Position numbers and translations under genes: made by a program. The notes under the pieces are model-generated. The model had not been told where the DNA came from and searched no databases. It saw nothing but the letters and a program-made list of their open reading frames with translations. Source: Clostridia bacterium (GTDB taxonomy: Bacteria; Bacillota; Clostridia; Christensenellales; Borkfalkiaceae). From it: a stretch of 8,393 bases of DNA. The stretch is taken from positions 1-8,393 of the forward strand of contig CAAGHC010000011.1 of the NCBI GenBank assembly GCA_900769565.1. Reading direction: 5' to 3'. How positions within the stretch are numbered: the stretch's first letter is position 1; each line of letters opens with the position of its first letter. Shown piece by piece: positions 6,129 through 8,393 of this stretch.

Positions 6129-6524
6129 ATGAGAACTTTAGCTAGAGAATCTGTATTAAAATTTTTATTTTCACAGCTCTTCAATCCGAGTGATGAAGGG
6201 CTTTTTTCTGTTCTTTTAAAGGACTTAAACCAAGACGATAAGCAATTTGCAACCGATTTATTAAATACGGTTGAAGAAAATAAGCAAATTTACTTGGATA
6301 CAATTGAAAAGCTTGCGGTAGGCTATAAATTGAATAGAATTTTCAACGTGGACAAATGCGTTTTAATGATTGCCCTTGCTGAACTTGATAAGTTTACTGA
6401 TACACCTGTTGCCGTCGTTATTAACGAGGCTGTTAATATTGTTGCAAAATATTCGACCGAAGGGAGTACGGATTTTGTTAACGGTATTTTAGCAGAATAC
6501 GCAAGGAGTAAGAATAATGGCTAA
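6129..6524 (+). CDS. nusB: Transcription antitermination factor NusB
   Basis: This is an all-helical RNA-binding protein that works with NusE (ribosomal protein S10) in rRNA transcription antitermination. At 131 residues it has the usual length. The N-terminal helix reads RESVLKFLFSQLF (6-18), matching the family's RE-x-A-L-x-x-L-F pattern. The C-terminal half carries the diagnostic VAVVINEAVNIVAKYSTEGS (94-113) and FVNGILAEYAR (116-126). The middle segment, residues 67-90 (KLNRI through AELDK), also fits. The Shine-Dalgarno sequence AAGGAAA lies at 6117-6123, overlapping the upstream stop codon. The 3' end overlaps folD by eight bases. Confidence 0.96.
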   Translation: MRTLARESVLKFLFSQLFNPSDEGLFSVLLKDLNQDDKQFATDLLNTVEENKQIYLDTIEKLAVGYKLNRIFNVDKCVLMIALAELDKFTDTPVAVVINEAVNIVAKYSTEGSTDFVNGILAEYARSKNNG

Positions 6525-7365
6525 TTTAATTGACGGTAAATTAATTTCTTCACAAGTTAAAGAACAATTAAAGATTAAAGTTCAAGATTTTGAAACTAAA
6601 TTTGGTAGAAAAATTACGTTAGCAGTAATTTTAGTTGGTGAAAATCCAGCATCACAAGTTTACGTTAAAAATAAGATTAAGGCGACCGAATACGTAGGAA
6701 TGCGTTCGCTTTCTTATTATTTACCTGAAAATTCTTCCGAGCAAGAAGTTATTGATACGGTTAATCAACTTGCAAGCGACGATACGGTTGATGGTATTTT
6801 GGTACAACTTCCATTGCCTAAACACATAAACGAGGATAAAGTCTTAAATGCTATTCCTGTTAGTAAAGACGTTGACGGCTTTTTAGCTGAAAACGTAGGA
6901 AAATTAACGCTTGGACAAGAATGTACGGTAGCTTGTACGCCATTTGGTGTTTTGCAAATGCTTAAATCAACGGGTGTTTCCTTAAGCGGTAAAAATGCCG
7001 TTGTTATAGGTAGAAGTAATATTGTTGGCAAGCCTATGGCTTTGTTGCTATTACAAGAAAATTGTACTGTTACCATTTGCCATAGTAAAACGGTTAACTT
7101 AAAAGAAATTTGTTCAAATGCCGACATTTTAGTCGCAGCAATCGGTAGGCCAAAATTTGTTACTTCTGACATGGTAAAAGTTGGGGCAGTGGTTATTGAC
7201 GTTGGTATAAATAGAACGGAAAATGGGTTAGTTGGCGACGTTGATTTTGATGCAGTAAAGGAAAAAGCCTCATATATTACGCCCGTTCCCGGTGGCGTTG
7301 GGCCTATGACTATTGCAATGTTGCTTGAAAATACGTATTTATGTGCATGTAGGAGAGCTAAATAA
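6517..7365 (+). CDS. folD: FolD, bifunctional methylenetetrahydrofolate dehydrogenase / methenyltetrahydrofolate cyclohydrolase
   Basis: This cytoplasmic one-carbon enzyme interconverts 5,10-methylene- and 10-formyl-tetrahydrofolate with NADP, supplying purine and formylmethionine synthesis. Its 282 residues are the normal length. The catalytic segment is SQVYVKNKIKA (46-56), with the expected Tyr49 and Lys53. LVQLPLP (95-101) carries the folate-site Gln97, and KDVDGF (117-122) the conserved Asp. The dinucleotide-binding loop is GRSNIVGKP (165-173). The C-terminal signature is TPVPGGVGPMTIAMLLENT (255-273). After DVDGF the chain reads LAEN instead of the more common HPxN, a small departure. 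The Shine-Dalgarno sequence AAGGAG (6503-6508) lies inside nusB, with an eight-base overlap between the genes. The stop overlaps the next start by one base (TAATG). Confidence 0.97.
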   Translation: MANLIDGKLISSQVKEQLKIKVQDFETKFGRKITLAVILVGENPASQVYVKNKIKATEYVGMRSLSYYLPENSSEQEVIDTVNQLASDDTVDGILVQLPLPKHINEDKVLNAIPVSKDVDGFLAENVGKLTLGQECTVACTPFGVLQMLKSTGVSLSGKNAVVIGRSNIVGKPMALLLLQENCTVTICHSKTVNLKEICSNADILVAAIGRPKFVTSDMVKVGAVVIDVGINRTENGLVGDVDFDAVKEKASYITPVPGGVGPMTIAMLLENTYLCACRRAK

Positions 7366-8243
7366 TGACTTTTCAAGAAAATTATGCCAAATATCTTAAT
7401 ATTTTTAACGATTGCTTAAATGCAAACGTTGTTAAAATAGAAAAAAATATTGGCGGAATTTTAGCAGAAAGTATGATTTACGCTTTATCAGGTGGTGGTA
7501 AAAGAATACGCCCCGTACTTGCGCTTGCTACAGCGGAACTTTTAGGTCTAGAGTTTGATAAGGTAAAAAAATTTGCTTTTGCTATTGAATGTATTCATTC
7601 ATATTCGCTAGTTCATGATGATTTGCCTGCAATGGATAACGACGATTATCGTAGGGGTAAACTTTCCACACATAAAAAGTTTGGAGAGGCTTACGGGATT
7701 TTAGCGGGCGACGCATTGTTGAATTATGCGTTTGAAAGCGTTTTAGACGAAGATAATTTAACATCTACTTTTGACGTTAAAGCATTAAAAATTCTTGCTG
7801 ACTGCGCTGGTGCAAAAGGTATGATTTTAGGGCAAGTTTATGATTTACAAAATGAAAAAAATCCTAAATTTACCGAAGAACTCCTTTATGAAATTTATGA
7901 AAATAAGACTGCAAAGTTGATTATGGCACCTATTTTAATTGCATCAATTCTTTCTGGCTCTAAATATTTTACCGAGCTTAAAGAATTTGGCTATAATTTA
8001 GGAATAACCTTTCAAATTGTTGACGATATTATGGACGAAGAAGGCGACTTGGGTACTATCGGTAAGACCCCGCATAAAGATAAAGAAGTTGATAAGTTAA
8101 CTTCGGTAAAAGTTTTTGGGCTTGATGGTGCAAAAGAAAAGGCTGAAGAGCATTATAATATTTGTAAAAATATACTTAAAAAAATACCTAACAGTGAATT
8201 TTTATCTCAATTAACCGATAAATTATTTGTTAGAAAAAGTTAA
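7365..8243 (+). CDS. ispA: Short-chain polyprenyl diphosphate synthase (farnesyl/geranyl diphosphate synthase)
   Basis: This enzyme condenses isopentenyl diphosphate with allylic diphosphates to make geranyl or farnesyl diphosphate, the precursor of undecaprenyl carrier lipid and quinones. The 292 residues are typical. GGGKRIRP (43-50) binds pyrophosphate. The first Asp-rich motif is DDLPAMD (85-91), with the two-residue insertion usual in bacterial farnesyl synthases, followed by DDYRRGKLSTH (93-103). The second motif is FQIVDDIMD (216-224). ENKTAKL (179-185) and GKTPHKDKEVDKLT (233-246) also fit. Product chain length cannot be fixed from sequence alone. AGGAGAG at 7351-7357 is a strong ribosome binding site inside the end of folD. 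In Bacillus, xseA and xseB lie between folD and ispA; here they are absent and the two genes overlap by one base. Confidence 0.95.
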   Translation: MTFQENYAKYLNIFNDCLNANVVKIEKNIGGILAESMIYALSGGGKRIRPVLALATAELLGLEFDKVKKFAFAIECIHSYSLVHDDLPAMDNDDYRRGKLSTHKKFGEAYGILAGDALLNYAFESVLDEDNLTSTFDVKALKILADCAGAKGMILGQVYDLQNEKNPKFTEELLYEIYENKTAKLIMAPILIASILSGSKYFTELKEFGYNLGITFQIVDDIMDEEGDLGTIGKTPHKDKEVDKLTSVKVFGLDGAKEKAEEHYNICKNILKKIPNSEFLSQLTDKLFVRKS

Positions 8244-8269
8244 AACACAAGAAATTGTGTTTTATTTTT
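8242..8269 (+). terminator. Putative intrinsic terminator after ispA
   Basis: AAAACACAA (8242-8250) pairs perfectly with TTGTGTTTT (8255-8263) around a GAAA tetraloop. The T-rich tract TTTTATTTTT runs through 8260-8269. The stem takes in the last two bases of the ispA TAA codon. With only two G-C pairs it is weaker than the terminator at 1051-1081, so read-through into tlyA, whose ATG is four bases further on, is likely. Confidence 0.6.
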
Positions 8270-8273
8270 AGTT

Positions 8274-8393
8274 ATGAGATTAGATAATTATTTAGTAGAA
8301 AGAGAAGTGTTTTGTTCAAGAACAAAGGCAAAACAAGCAATTGAACGTGGTGAAATTTACGTTGACGGCAAACAAATTTTTAAAGTATCTTAC
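8274..8393 (+). CDS. tlyA: TlyA-type rRNA methyltransferase, N-terminal S4 domain (cut by the right edge)
   Basis: Only the first 40 residues lie in the window. They begin MRLDNYLVEREVFCSRTKAK and continue QAIERGEIYVDGKQI. This is an S4 RNA-binding domain in the form typical of the TlyA (Bacillus YqxC) family, whose full proteins add a Rossmann-type methyltransferase domain for 2'-O-methylation of rRNA. The family starts right at the S4 domain, as here, and tlyA follows the isoprenoid genes in many Firmicutes. Another S4 protein, such as a pseudouridine synthase, is possible but less likely given the start and context. The gene lacks a Shine-Dalgarno sequence. It begins a few bases after a terminator-like hairpin, so how it is transcribed is unclear. 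Confidence 0.8.
   Translation, partial: MRLDNYLVEREVFCSRTKAKQAIERGEIYVDGKQIFKVSY

Noticed and set aside
5318..6184. Open frames on the - strand at 5318-5563 and 5969-6184
   Set aside because: Both are short and opposite spoIIIAH and asp23/nusB, which have strong family matches.
6765..7376. Open frame of about 200 codons on the - strand opposite folD
   Set aside because: It lies entirely opposite a clear folD gene, has no recognisable domain, and is explained by the codon bias of folD.
7582..7764. 60-codon open frame on the - strand opposite ispA
   Set aside because: It overlaps the catalytic Asp-rich region of ispA and shows no independent coding evidence.
1..8393. Mobile elements, CRISPR arrays, tRNA or rRNA genes, riboswitches, defence or toxin systems
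   Set aside because: None seen. Gene density is high, intergenic gaps are under 90 bases, and all genes belong to core sporulation or housekeeping families.

Overview
The window looks like a piece of the chromosome of an AT-rich, endospore-forming Firmicute, most likely a member of the Clostridia. G+C is roughly one third by eye; I did not compute it. The evidence is a complete spoIIIA operon in its standard order (spoIIIAA to spoIIIAH), followed by the Asp23-nusB-folD-ispA-tlyA order known from Firmicutes near spo0A. Every gene is on the + strand. TAA, TGA and TAG all act as stops, so the standard bacterial code applies. I cannot name a genus.

Layout. (1) Positions 3-1034 are the 3' part of a multi-domain S1 RNA-binding protein whose reading frame runs off the left edge. 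A strong intrinsic terminator at 1051-1081 follows it. (2) Positions 1119-5666 hold the eight spoIIIA genes, packed with gaps of at most 11 bases or short overlaps. Their products form the mother-cell side of the feeding-tube complex (SpoIIIA-SpoIIQ channel) that links mother cell and forespore. SpoIIIAA is the cytoplasmic ATPase; AB, AC, AD, AE and AF are membrane proteins; AG and AH carry ring-building-type extracytoplasmic domains. (3) Positions 5667-5734 are a short intergenic stretch with a plausible extended -10 promoter and two inverted repeats. (4) Positions 5735-8243 are a tight housekeeping operon: an Asp23/Gls24 (YqhY-like) protein, the antitermination factor NusB, the one-carbon folate enzyme FolD, and a farnesyl/geranyl diphosphate synthase (IspA). 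A hairpin-plus-T-run follows at 8242-8269. (5) From 8274 to the right edge is the N-terminal S4 domain of a TlyA-type rRNA methyltransferase, cut off by the window.

Most of the window is conserved core genome, and I see no mobile element, CRISPR array, tRNA, rRNA or defence system. The points that merit a second look are a strong codon-context bias (NAC rather than NAT before GTN codons, giving many ACGTT words), the lack of a Shine-Dalgarno sequence for spoIIIAA and most spoIIIA genes, the dyads around the asp23 promoter, the absence of accBC, xseAB and dxs from an otherwise familiar neighbourhood, and a terminator directly before tlyA.
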